Assembly (NCBI RefSeq): GCF_947488985.1
Contig: NZ_CANLBV010000037.1
Coordinates: 1-34,987, forward strand
DNA length: 34,987 bases
From: an uncultured Vibrio sp.
Lineage (GTDB): Bacteria; Pseudomonadota; Gammaproteobacteria; Enterobacterales; Vibrionaceae
Reading direction: 5' to 3'
The notes beneath the pieces are model-generated. The model saw only the letters and a list, made by a program, of their open reading frames with translations. It ran no database searches and was not told the origin of the DNA. Shown here in pieces: positions 26,009-33,149 of this stretch. Every line of letters begins with the position of its first letter. Position 1 is the first letter of the stretch. The translations under genes and the position numbers were made by a program.

Positions 26009-26376
26009 GACTTGTCCTTTATATGTTGTGCTAGCTGTTTCACGAGTTCTTCGACACTCATATCAATAATGCTTAGTGTTTCAGCGATGGCTGGGATCTG
26101 TGTGTTGATGAATGATTGGTGTGCAGACTCTTTCAATTTTTGAAGTGCCCCTTCGGCTACATACATTCCTTGACCGCGTTTTTTCTCTACCAAGCCTTCA
26201 TCCACCAATAATTGGTAGCTTTTCATGACGGTGAGGTGGTTGATCTTGAGATCGGCTGCAACCGTACGCACAGAGGGCAGAGCCTGTTGCTCTAGCCAAA
26301 TCCCCTGAAGAATTTGATCACTGATCTTTACAGCAAGCTGCCTAAAGATCGGCTGGTCTTCTTTCCATTCGCTCAT
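26005..26376 (-). CDS. GntR family regulator, YtrA subgroup
   Basis: The 123-residue protein has only the GntR winged helix (about 8-77: IFRQLAVKISDQILQGIW, LPSVRTVAADLKINHLTVMKSYQLLVDEGLVEKKRGQGMYV) and a short helical dimerisation tail, the layout of the YtrA subgroup. YtrA proteins repress their own ABC operons. A 22-bp near-palindrome lies directly upstream at 26392-26413. It is the first gene of the overlapping three-gene operon. Confidence 0.93.
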   Translation of the reverse strand: MSEWKEDQPIFRQLAVKISDQILQGIWLEQQALPSVRTVAADLKINHLTVMKSYQLLVDEGLVEKKRGQGMYVAEGALQKLKESAHQSFINTQIPAIAETLSIIDMSVEELVKQLAQHIKDKS

Positions 26377-26391
26377 AATTACAATTGCATG

Positions 26392-26413
26392 GTGATATAC
26401 ATGTGTATAACAC
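26392..26413. promoter_or_regulatory. Probable operator of the GntR-ABC operon
   Basis: GTGATATACA (26392-26401) faces TGTATAACAC (26404-26413), an inverted repeat with one mismatch and a 2-base centre. It lies 15 bases before the GntR start codon, a position fit for autorepression. Confidence 0.65.
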
Positions 26414-26726
26414 TAAACTTATTTGAGAGATAGGCAAGCTATTTTTATAAATTAGCTGAATGTTAAATTTTATGGTTTTGTGTTCGTTAAGTTGATGAGG
26501 TTATATTCTGTTCTGTGATGTTGAGCCGGTATGTTGCGCATTAATGATAAAAAGCTATGCATTAGTATTAGCAGCCTAGCTTGGTTTCTGGGTTCGTCCC
26601 TGACTGAAGCTATCACCATTGTCAAAAGGGCTAGCAAATTCTAAAAGAGTGTCCGGTTCTTTCTATATTCGCTAAAGCGGAGCCTTAATTCATACTCGAT
26701 GCGAAATGATCAAGCACCAGAAACAG
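26414..26726. other. Gap without recognisable gene
   Basis: A 37-codon plus-strand frame (26531-26644) has no good SD or family match. The part next to 26413 should hold the promoter of the GntR operon. Nothing else is visible. Confidence 0.5.
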
Positions 26727-26756
26727 AAAAGCGATAGCCGAGGCTATCGCTTTTTT
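26727..26756. terminator. Terminator after the PTS operon
   Basis: AAAAGCGATAGCC (26727-26739) is complementary to GGCTATCGCTTTT (26742-26754), followed by TT on the plus strand and by TTTTCTG on the minus strand. It lies about 65 bases past the IIA stop. Confidence 0.82.
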
Positions 26757-26818
26757 AATGGGGGCTTTCAGGAGATAAACATCAGTAAGAACTAAAGGTT
26801 AAGACCTAAAAATAGAAG

Positions 26819-27268
26819 CTAGTAGTGCTTTAAGATCTCGATGATCGCTTGCTCAGTTTCCGCTGCGATAATGGCATCAATGTCATCATCATTTTGGAAC
26901 AGCTCTGATAGCGCCATAATCGTATGGATGTGGCTATCTGAGTCCATCGCCGCCAGAGTAATTGAAAGATAAACGTCACCGTTGTCTTCCGACTCTAAAT
27001 CAACACCCTTCTTGAATACTGTCACTTGCAGTGATGCTTCGTTCACACCATCTTCAGGACGAGCATGAGGCATCGCAATCTTTGGTGCCAGAACATAGTA
27101 CGCGCCGATGTCCTTGTGCTTTTGCTTGATAGCTTCAACATAGCTTGCTTCAATTTTGTTGCTCGCTAATAGTGTTGAACATGTCACATCAATCGCAGCA
27201 TCAACCGTTAGGTTCTCTTCAGAGTTGATGATAACGCCTTGGTTACCAATTAAATCGAATAGGCTCAT
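26819..27268 (-). CDS. PTS EIIA component, mannitol/ascorbate type
   Basis: This 149-residue cytoplasmic phosphocarrier of the EIIA-2 family takes phosphate from HPr onto the His of KIAMPHARPEDG (H68) and passes it to IIB. The start at 27268 overlaps the IIC stop by four bases (ATGA); the ATG at 27280 would add residues encoded inside the IIC gene. It is third in the IIB-IIC-IIA operon and most like UlaC. Confidence 0.9.
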   Translation of the reverse strand: MSLFDLIGNQGVIINSEENLTVDAAIDVTCSTLLASNKIEASYVEAIKQKHKDIGAYYVLAPKIAMPHARPEDGVNEASLQVTVFKKGVDLESEDNGDVYLSITLAAMDSDSHIHTIMALSELFQNDDDIDAIIAAETEQAIIEILKHY

Positions 27269-28521
27269 GAAACAATCCACCCCAGAATCAGACCAACTAC
27301 ACCGAAGTCGAAGTCAGCAAATGTTGTTGCTTCAAGACCAAGGCCACCTAGAACTGGAAGCAGTAGCATTGGTATGAAAGAGATACATAGACCTTGCGTG
27401 AATGAACCTAGAACTGCACCACGTAGACCACCGGTTGCATTACCGTAAACGCCTGCTGCACCACCTACGAAGAAGTGAGGAACAACGCCCGCTACAATGA
27501 TTGTCCAGCCAAGACCACCTTGAACTGCCATTGCTAGTAGGCCAGCAGCGAAAGAACAAAGGAAACCGATAAGTACCGCGTTTGGCGCTACCGGGAATAC
27601 CATTGGGCAGTCTAGAGCAGGTTTCGCACCCGGTACTAGCTTGTCAGAGATACCTTTAAATGCAGGAACAATTTCAGCAATCAGCATCTTTACACCTTGC
27701 AGTACGATGTAAACACCGCCGGCAAACACAAGAGACTGCATGAAGGTGAATACGACCCAGTTTTGACCATTTGAAACGGTTTCAACAAAGTCACCACCAG
27801 CAACAATAGAAGCAAACATGAAGAAGATTGCCATTGTCGTTGCTACTGCTACAGGTGTATCACGTAGGAACATTAGGCTCTTTGGTACGTTGATGTCTTC
27901 TGTTGATTTAGACGTGTCACCGAATTTGCTACCAATGTAACCAGAAACTAAGTATGAGAATGTAGAGAAGTGCCCCATCGCCAGTTGATCGGTACCCATC
28001 ACTTTCTCTGTGTATTTTTGAGCAAGAGCAGGCATGATAACCATCAACGAACCCACAATGATCGAGCCGATCGCGACTAGAGCAGTGCCTTCAATGTTAG
28101 CTGTAGACAGGATTACTGCTACTAGCATAGACATGAACATTGTGTGGTGACCCGTTAAGAAAATATATTTTAAAGGTGTTAAACGAGCCAATAAAATATT
28201 CACAACGAATGCGAAAAACATAATAAGTGCCATTTCATATCCGAATGCTTCTTGTGCTAGTGCCACAATTGCTTCGTTATTTGGAATAACACCACTTACG
28301 CCGAATGCTTCAGTAAATACAACAGAGAAGTTATTTAGAGCGCCAACAAGAGCACCTGCACCAAAACCTAAAATTAGGAAACCCATTACGGTTTTAATGG
28401 TGCCTTTAAGAATGGTAGATATATCGGCTTTCTGAGCCACTAGGCCAATGAAAGCAATTAAACCTACCATGATCGCTGGCTCTTTTAATAAGCCGAGCAT
28501 GAACTCGAAAAAGTTTTGCAT
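27265..28521 (-). CDS. ulaA: PTS ascorbate-family EIIC permease (UlaA/SgaT)
   Basis: The 418-residue inner-membrane permease of the SgaT/UlaA family carries about 11 hydrophobic segments. Features are the start FFEFMLGLLKEPAIMVGLIA, the re-entrant-like TPLKYIFLTGHHTMFMS segment and FVGGAAGVYGNATGGLRGA near the end. E. coli UlaA imports L-ascorbate with phosphorylation. Homologues also take other sugars or acids, and here no ascorbate-6-phosphate lactonase, decarboxylase or epimerase gene follows, so the substrate is uncertain. It lies 10 bases after the IIB gene and overlaps the IIA gene by 4 bases. Confidence 0.9.
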   Translation of the reverse strand: MQNFFEFMLGLLKEPAIMVGLIAFIGLVAQKADISTILKGTIKTVMGFLILGFGAGALVGALNNFSVVFTEAFGVSGVIPNNEAIVALAQEAFGYEMALIMFFAFVVNILLARLTPLKYIFLTGHHTMFMSMLVAVILSTANIEGTALVAIGSIIVGSLMVIMPALAQKYTEKVMGTDQLAMGHFSTFSYLVSGYIGSKFGDTSKSTEDINVPKSLMFLRDTPVAVATTMAIFFMFASIVAGGDFVETVSNGQNWVVFTFMQSLVFAGGVYIVLQGVKMLIAEIVPAFKGISDKLVPGAKPALDCPMVFPVAPNAVLIGFLCSFAAGLLAMAVQGGLGWTIIVAGVVPHFFVGGAAGVYGNATGGLRGAVLGSFTQGLCISFIPMLLLPVLGGLGLEATTFADFDFGVVGLILGWIVS

Positions 28522-28531
28522 AATTTTGACC

Positions 28532-28801
28532 TTACATGAAAGTTTTTAGTTGTTCTTCGATTGATGCTTTGTCAAAAATATTTTTAAGGCTGATGATGTT
28601 CTCTTTACCAGCGTCTTTTAGTTGGTTTGCAACGTCTGTCGCTGCTACCCAAATGTCGGCATTGCTTGATGCAGCAGATGATAGATCTTCGTGATCAACT
28701 TCTGCTTCAAAACCAATTTTCTTCGCGACTTCTTTCACTGCCATTTCCATCATTAGAGAAGTACCAAGGCCGTTACCGCAAACTACAAGAATCTTTTTCA
28801 T
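28532..28801 (-). CDS. PTS EIIB component, ascorbate (lactose/cellobiose-like) type
   Basis: The 89-residue phosphocarrier has the phosphorylated Cys at residue 8 in KKILVVCGNGLGTSLMM, the loop shared by UlaB/SgaB-type IIB domains. It passes phosphate from IIA to the incoming substrate at IIC. It is the first gene of the operon. The SD before the ATG is weak (GAGA). The promoter region upstream holds a 15-bp inverted repeat. Confidence 0.9.
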   Translation of the reverse strand: MKKILVVCGNGLGTSLMMEMAVKEVAKKIGFEAEVDHEDLSSAASSNADIWVAATDVANQLKDAGKENIISLKNIFDKASIEEQLKTFM

Positions 28802-28891
28802 AATATTTGTCTCAATTGGATTTTAGGGGTTGAGAAACTTCGTTCTCTTATTGTGTGAGAGCATAGTAATGGAAATATTCAGATTTCAATA

Positions 28892-28934
28892 AGATCTCCA
28901 TCACAAAGCTAAAATGAGATTGTGATGGAGATCT
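28892..28934. promoter_or_regulatory. 15-bp perfect inverted repeat upstream of the PTS operon
   Basis: AGATCTCCATCACAA (28892-28906) is the exact reverse complement of TTGTGATGGAGATCT (28920-28934), with a 13-base spacer. The two arms point outward and partial similarity continues beyond them. Each arm begins TTGTGA like a CRP half-site, but the second half (TCTCG or TCTTA) is poor. It lies about 90-135 bases before the IIB start and probably is a pair of operators for an unidentified regulator, or a cruciform/RNA hairpin. Confidence 0.7.
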
Positions 28935-29085
28935 CGTTAATTTGCAGTAAAGATCCAGAGTGAGACTTTGATCAAATTTAACTTTTTACTCGAATATGCA
29001 ACGTATTTTATTGAGAAAGGAAGGCTTAATTAATTTTGATGCTAGAGTATAAATATTTAGAGGCTTTATTGCAGATAATGAGTAA

Positions 29086-29571
29086 TTAATCGTATCGACC
29101 GTAGTCAGTAAGCATTTTCTTAAGCATGCTATTAACGTCTTTGGTCTTTTTATTTCTTTTAGTCAGTTGGCTAAGCGAGGTAGGTTTTGGCGAGGCAACA
29201 TTTTCATTGTCGACGTCTTCAGTCTTATCTTTCATTTTTTGTACTGCAGGCAATAGCATTCTAATTTCTTCATTATTAGCATTGGTCAGTACAACAATAT
29301 TTTCAGATTCAACTTGAGTAATGGTTAATATCCCGTGTTTAACCGATTCAACCTTTTCACCAATCATAATTGACTCAGGTGCAACAGAACGATCGGTAAG
29401 TTGACCTGTACGTAATTTCGCCGCACTGATAGCGCGGATATTTCCGGTGTTTTCAAACGCGACAATAACAGTGTAGGTATTATAATATTCAACTACTGTC
29501 ACATAGCCGTGTCTATTTGTTTTGAATCTAGCTCCATTGTTCATGTCGTGCGGAGCTTCCATTTTCTTCAC
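29086..29571 (-). CDS. Orphan 161-residue protein with two beta-rich repeats, function unknown
   Basis: I do not recognise a named family. Residues 10-60 (NGARFKTNRHGYVTVVEYYN...VAFENTGNIRAISAAKLRTGQLTD) have the pattern of small beta-barrel modules seen in phage-encoded proteins. Residues 70-112 (GEKVESVKHGILTITQVESENIVVL) look like a degenerate second copy. A charged linker and a basic tail (TKRNKKTKDVNSMLKKML) follow, suggesting nucleic-acid binding. The GTG at 29571 is chosen because GCGAGGAAA lies 7 bases upstream. It precedes the PTS operon on the same strand with 284 bases between. Confidence 0.7.
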   Translation of the reverse strand: MKKMEAPHDMNNGARFKTNRHGYVTVVEYYNTYTVIVAFENTGNIRAISAAKLRTGQLTDRSVAPESIMIGEKVESVKHGILTITQVESENIVVLTNANNEEIRMLLPAVQKMKDKTEDVDNENVASPKPTSLSQLTKRNKKTKDVNSMLKKMLTDYGRYD

Positions 29572-29880
29572 GTGTTTCCTCGCTTAGTTTCTATGGCTGT
29601 TATATCTAATCAGCTCGATTGGTATTTTATAGATATAATTTGGTGAGATATCTACAAAGTATATACGTATCTAAAGTTAAGATGAATCTTGAAGTCGTGG
29701 GAAATGAGGTAGAGCACAGAAAACTGCTAATAATCACACAGAATTAACCGAGAGATTACTCTCATACGCTTAAAGACTTAACATTCTAAGCCCAACCTCA
29801 TACAGGTTGTTTACAGCTTTCGAAGCACGAAAATGACGACAAACAATGCATTGCGCCTAATTCTTAACCGCGCGATCATT
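29572..29880. other. Upstream gap
   Basis: About 300 AT-rich bases. A 7-bp inverted repeat (TAGATAT/ATATCTA) lies near 29630-29660, a possible site for the orphan gene's promoter. I see no gene. Confidence 0.5.
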
Positions 29881-29884
29881 TGCG

Positions 29885-30037
29885 TAAAAATACGCGATGA
29901 AAGTCTCATGTAACTGTCTATACTTCTCTTCCGGTTTTAAGCCGGTGCTTAGCCAATACAAGCCGTCACATGGATATGTGAATGACCCCACGGACCGGAC
30001 CAGCTACGTTCCACTGCTTGTATAAGGTGATCTTTGC
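29885..30037 (+). other. Possible structured RNA leader
   Basis: Several hairpins follow each other: GCGTA/TACGC near 29883-29895, a CCGG...CCGG stem at 29931-29945, and a closing stem ATACAAGC (29956-29963) with GCTTGTAT (30016-30023). Inside that stem is a perfect hairpin TCACAT/ATGTGA (29966-29981). The enclosed single-stranded part is C/G rich (CCCCACGGACCGGACC), unlike its surroundings. It lies upstream of a nupC relic and may be the old leader of that gene. No known riboswitch consensus was matched by eye. Confidence 0.35.
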
Positions 30038-30120
30038 ATGAACAACTCGTTGTTATATTCGCTAACTTTGTTTACTCCTTCATCGCGTAGCGTTTTGCTT
30101 GCGGTTCTTTGCCCTGTTCC

Positions 30121-30255
30121 TTTGCTGTCATGGCTGGTGGTATAGCATCGGTTGCCGGTAGCGTGCTGGGTGGTTATGCCGGATTAGGTGTTGAGCTTAA
30201 ATACCTTATCGCAGCAAGCTTCATGGCGGCTCCAGGTATCCTGTTCATTAGGTGA
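30121..30255 (+). pseudogene. nupC (CNT nucleoside transporter) relic
   Basis: A 44-codon frame ending at TGA 30253-30255 reads [19 protein letters not shown] then [20 protein letters not shown]. That is the highly conserved core of concentrative nucleoside transporters (G-G-x-A-S-x-A-G-S and the A-A-S-F-M-A-A-P motif). The flanking sequence cannot be read in any frame as the remaining about 360 residues; at least one frameshift lies just before 30121 and the rest is deleted. The product is therefore dead. An intact nupC probably exists elsewhere in the genome. Confidence 0.75.
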
Positions 30256-30348
30256 TGTATTTAGTGAGTAAAGGCTCACACGGAAGAGTAATAGAGCCAA
30301 TGCCTTTTATCCGATATACTTGAATATCATCAGGTTGCGATTAATGGC

Positions 30349-30408
30349 ATTCTGTTTCGATAAAGAATATTCTGTTTCGACTAAGAACATCCGGTTTCGG
30401 TTAAAACA
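30349..30408 (+). repeat. Three degenerate 20-bp tandem repeats
   Basis: Units at 30349-30368, 30369-30388 and 30389-30408 share the pattern ATTCTGTTTCGAnTAAGAAn. The first two differ at three positions and the third is more diverged. They end directly at an ATG (30409), just upstream of the small membrane protein. Confidence 0.75.
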
Positions 30409-30444
30409 ATGGCAACCAAGCTCAAATTACTCAAGGGTCTCCTC

Positions 30445-30711
30445 ATGAATTCGCGCGTTCTTATTGGTCTTATTGCCACCTTCATTGGCTTACTTGCGAC
30501 GGTATATCTTATTGCTGGTGGTACTCAGTTTCCTATCTATCAGTGGCCAAAAGAGGCCTATCTTGGCTTAGTTTTTAGCATAGTGTGGGGGACTGGCGTA
30601 GCGGCATCCGTCGCGTATTTCTTCGCGGCATTGGTATTTGTCACGGTTGCAGTGGTTTGTTATGCGATCGGCTATAAGGTCGGTGGTCTTTCTTCAACGT
30701 CTAACGTGTAA
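30445..30711 (+). CDS. Small membrane protein, function unknown
   Basis: The 88-residue protein has two or three hydrophobic segments: VLIGLIATFIGLLATVYLIAG, LGLVFSIVWGTGVAASVAYF and ALVFVTVAVVCYAIGY. I do not recognise a family. I place the start at 30445, where AAGGG lies 7 bases upstream; the in-frame ATG at 30409 directly after the tandem repeats has no SD and would add 12 residues. The methyltransferase gene follows 65 bases later on the same strand, so they may be co-transcribed. Confidence 0.6.
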   Translation: MNSRVLIGLIATFIGLLATVYLIAGGTQFPIYQWPKEAYLGLVFSIVWGTGVAASVAYFFAALVFVTVAVVCYAIGYKVGGLSSTSNV

Positions 30712-30776
30712 CACACTGAGGTGCATTGAATGAGACACATTGAATGAGGCGGATTTTTGAAGTGAGACGGATTTGA

Positions 30777-31418
30777 ATGCATTGGCTCGACCGTTGGAAG
30801 GTATACCAATATCACCGCAAACAGACTAATCGCTCGAATGGCAACAAGGCTAAAGCTTTAGGGTGGCTCAGTGAAGAGAGCCAGTTGTGCCGCTTTGAGG
30901 TTATAGCACGCTCGGCCGACTTTGAGAGTAAGAGTGTTTTGGATTTGGGCTGTGGCTATGGCGAGCTGTTTGAGTTGCTCGACAGCATCTATCGTATTCA
31001 GTCTTATACAGGGGTTGATCAACACATAGGCTTTCTGAATAAGGCGAAGCAAAACTACCCAGAAATTCGCTGCAAGTTTCTATCGGGTGACATGAGCAAA
31101 ATGAACCTGGAGTCGCACGACATTGTGATCGCGAGTGGTTCATTGAATTACCACTCTCGTGATTCTGATTATCTGGCAAACATGATTGGTCGTATGTATA
31201 AATTGGCGAATCAAACCGTGATTTTTAATCTTCTTAATTCAAGCCAATACCCTGCGCGCAATACCTTGATGAGTTACCCCCCTCAGGGCGTGTATCGCTT
31301 CTGTAAAACGCTTTGTGACGATGTTTCCTTGATCGAAGGCTACGCTGAAGGGGACTTTACTATAATTATGCACAAAGTCGCTTCAAGTGCCGATGCAAGT
31401 CTCAATACCGGGGGATGA
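30777..31418 (+). CDS. Class I SAM-dependent methyltransferase
   Basis: The 213-residue soluble protein has motif I SVLDLGCGYGELFELL (VLDLGCGYG at 54-62), the acidic residue after strand 2 (YTGVDQ), GDMSKMNLESHDIVIASGSLNY as motifs II-III, and the C-terminal strands (QTVIFNLLN). It transfers a methyl group from S-adenosylmethionine; the acceptor is not evident. The SD is weak. No cofactor-pathway partner is nearby. Confidence 0.88.
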   Translation: MHWLDRWKVYQYHRKQTNRSNGNKAKALGWLSEESQLCRFEVIARSADFESKSVLDLGCGYGELFELLDSIYRIQSYTGVDQHIGFLNKAKQNYPEIRCKFLSGDMSKMNLESHDIVIASGSLNYHSRDSDYLANMIGRMYKLANQTVIFNLLNSSQYPARNTLMSYPPQGVYRFCKTLCDDVSLIEGYAEGDFTIIMHKVASSADASLNTGG

Positions 31419-31627
31419 TTCACATAGTGGAAAACGAATGTGTTTCACCAACACTTCTTACTATCTTATGATTGCCTCTTGTACGATTGAAGTGATGAAT
31501 AGCTCAATATTGGAGAGATAATCTAGTTTGGTATGGATTTTTAGTGACTTAGCGGCATACTGCAACAATAAATTAAATACAAGCCAGTATAAGGCAACAT
31601 ATCAAATCAAGCTTCAGAGGTTAGTGA

Positions 31628-32986
31628 ATGCCAAGTCGTTCTAGCAAACAGTGGTCAGCCACATTACTGTTTATTCTATCTGCTTTAGTGGTAGTGAGCG
31701 CTGTCGAGTTTTTTCACGCCAAGCAATTAACCTTTTTGAAGAATGAATCCTATTCTGAAGCAAAAAAACACCTGTCTATTATTCGAGCAAGTATCGAATC
31801 TACTATCGTCTCAGAGCTCTATATATTAAACAGCTTTTCGACTTTTGTGACCATGAACCCGGATGGTAACCAGAAAGATTGGGAGCAAATTGCACAAAAC
31901 ATTATCCGAGATGGATCTCATATACGATTGATCGGTTTAGCGGAAAACGATGTGCTTAACTTTGTTTATCCAATGGCTGGGAATGAGCAGGTGCTTGGTA
32001 CTGATTATCGTGACTTCCCTACTCAATGGGAGGCCGTTGAGATTGCTCGCAATATTGGTAACACGTTTGTCTCAGGTCCGTTGAAATTATTTCAAGGTGG
32101 GCAGGCTCTTATTGCAAGAACACCGATCTTTCTCGATCCTCCCTTTAATCGAGATTATTGGGGCGCTTCCAGTGCTGTGATTAACGTAGATGAGCTGTTC
32201 AACGATGTGGGTATTGGAAAAATTGCCAACCAATACGATCTCGCAATCCGTGGTGTAAACAGTTTGGGTAAGGATGGGGCTATCTTCTATGGTACTCAAA
32301 ATGTTTTTGATAATGCATTTGCCACAGAGCAAGTGAGTTTTCCTTACGGTGGGTGGTATCTTGCACTTTCGGATAACGAGCATGTCTTGATGGATGTACC
32401 TTGGTATCGAATCCATGTCGTCAGGTTAGTGGGTTACAGCATCATGCTGGTGTTGGGTATTACTTTCATATTTATATATCGCTTGTACCGTATTGCAGAT
32501 AGCCGCTCTATGCATGACGAGCTGACCATGTTGCCGAATCGCCGATATTTCATGTACAGCCTCAAGCAGGCATTTAAGACGACCCAAAAACAGAAAGCGA
32601 AAACCTTTGCCGTTGTCAATATTGATCTGGATGGGTTTAAAGCGATCAACGACACATATGGTCATGCTGCTGGTGATCAGGTTTTAGTCGAGTGTGCCAA
32701 GCGCATTAAGCATGAGTTACGCGTGTCTGATATTGTCGCAAGAATTGGTGGCGATGAGTTCTTGATTTTGCTACCCCGAATCATCGATGACCAACATGCC
32801 TCTTCGATTGTGGCTAAACTTAGAAGAGCGATATGTGCGACACCGGTTAACTATCAGGCGGATTCAATTTATCTGCGGATCAGTGTTGGCTGGATCATTC
32901 ACAATAAGGATAAATACAATGATGTCGACGCTCTGTTGAAAGCGGCTGATGAAAAAATGTATCAACAGAAGCGGCAGGTTATCTAG
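31628..32986 (+). CDS. Membrane diguanylate cyclase (CHASE-GGDEF)
   Basis: The 452-residue protein makes the second messenger c-di-GMP from two GTP. Order: TM1 (about 10-28), a periplasmic CHASE-like sensor (about 45-255, with NIIRDGSHIRLIGLAENDVLNFVYP), TM2 (about 265-286), and a GGDEF domain (about 295-452) with DELTMLPNRR, DLDGFKAINDTYGHAAGDQVL and the intact active site GGDEF (374-378). An inhibitory I-site RVSD (365-368) lies five residues before it, so feedback control by c-di-GMP is expected. There is no EAL domain. AGAGG precedes the ATG. The sensed ligand is unknown. Single-gene unit. Confidence 0.95.
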   Translation: MPSRSSKQWSATLLFILSALVVVSAVEFFHAKQLTFLKNESYSEAKKHLSIIRASIESTIVSELYILNSFSTFVTMNPDGNQKDWEQIAQNIIRDGSHIRLIGLAENDVLNFVYPMAGNEQVLGTDYRDFPTQWEAVEIARNIGNTFVSGPLKLFQGGQALIARTPIFLDPPFNRDYWGASSAVINVDELFNDVGIGKIANQYDLAIRGVNSLGKDGAIFYGTQNVFDNAFATEQVSFPYGGWYLALSDNEHVLMDVPWYRIHVVRLVGYSIMLVLGITFIFIYRLYRIADSRSMHDELTMLPNRRYFMYSLKQAFKTTQKQKAKTFAVVNIDLDGFKAINDTYGHAAGDQVLVECAKRIKHELRVSDIVARIGGDEFLILLPRIIDDQHASSIVAKLRRAICATPVNYQADSIYLRISVGWIIHNKDKYNDVDALLKAADEKMYQQKRQVI

Positions 32987-33149
32987 ACAGAATTGCAGTG
33001 GGGACTAGAATTTAGTTGCTGAATGTGGGGAAAAGCCTCAGAATACCGCGCTTTGCTCTATATCAATCTGATTGATCAGCAAAAGCTGCAGCAACGACTT
33101 CCTTAATACGTTGCTCATACTAAATGTTATTCAACTGAGAAAATAATCT

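Noticed and set aside
26531..26644. 37-codon plus-strand frame in the gap before the PTS operon
   Set aside because: It has a weak SD only and no recognisable product; a chance frame is more likely.
28892..28934. Ordinary CRP site
   Set aside because: The TGTGA half-sites face outward with wrong spacing; each single site has a poor second half.
29885..30037. Known riboswitch (purine, TPP, c-di-GMP, guanidine)
   Set aside because: None of the conserved core sequences I know for these classes is present.
30038..30145. 35-codon frame starting MNNSLLYSLTLF after the possible structured leader
   Set aside because: It overlaps the nupC relic in another frame and does not look like a transporter start; no SD.
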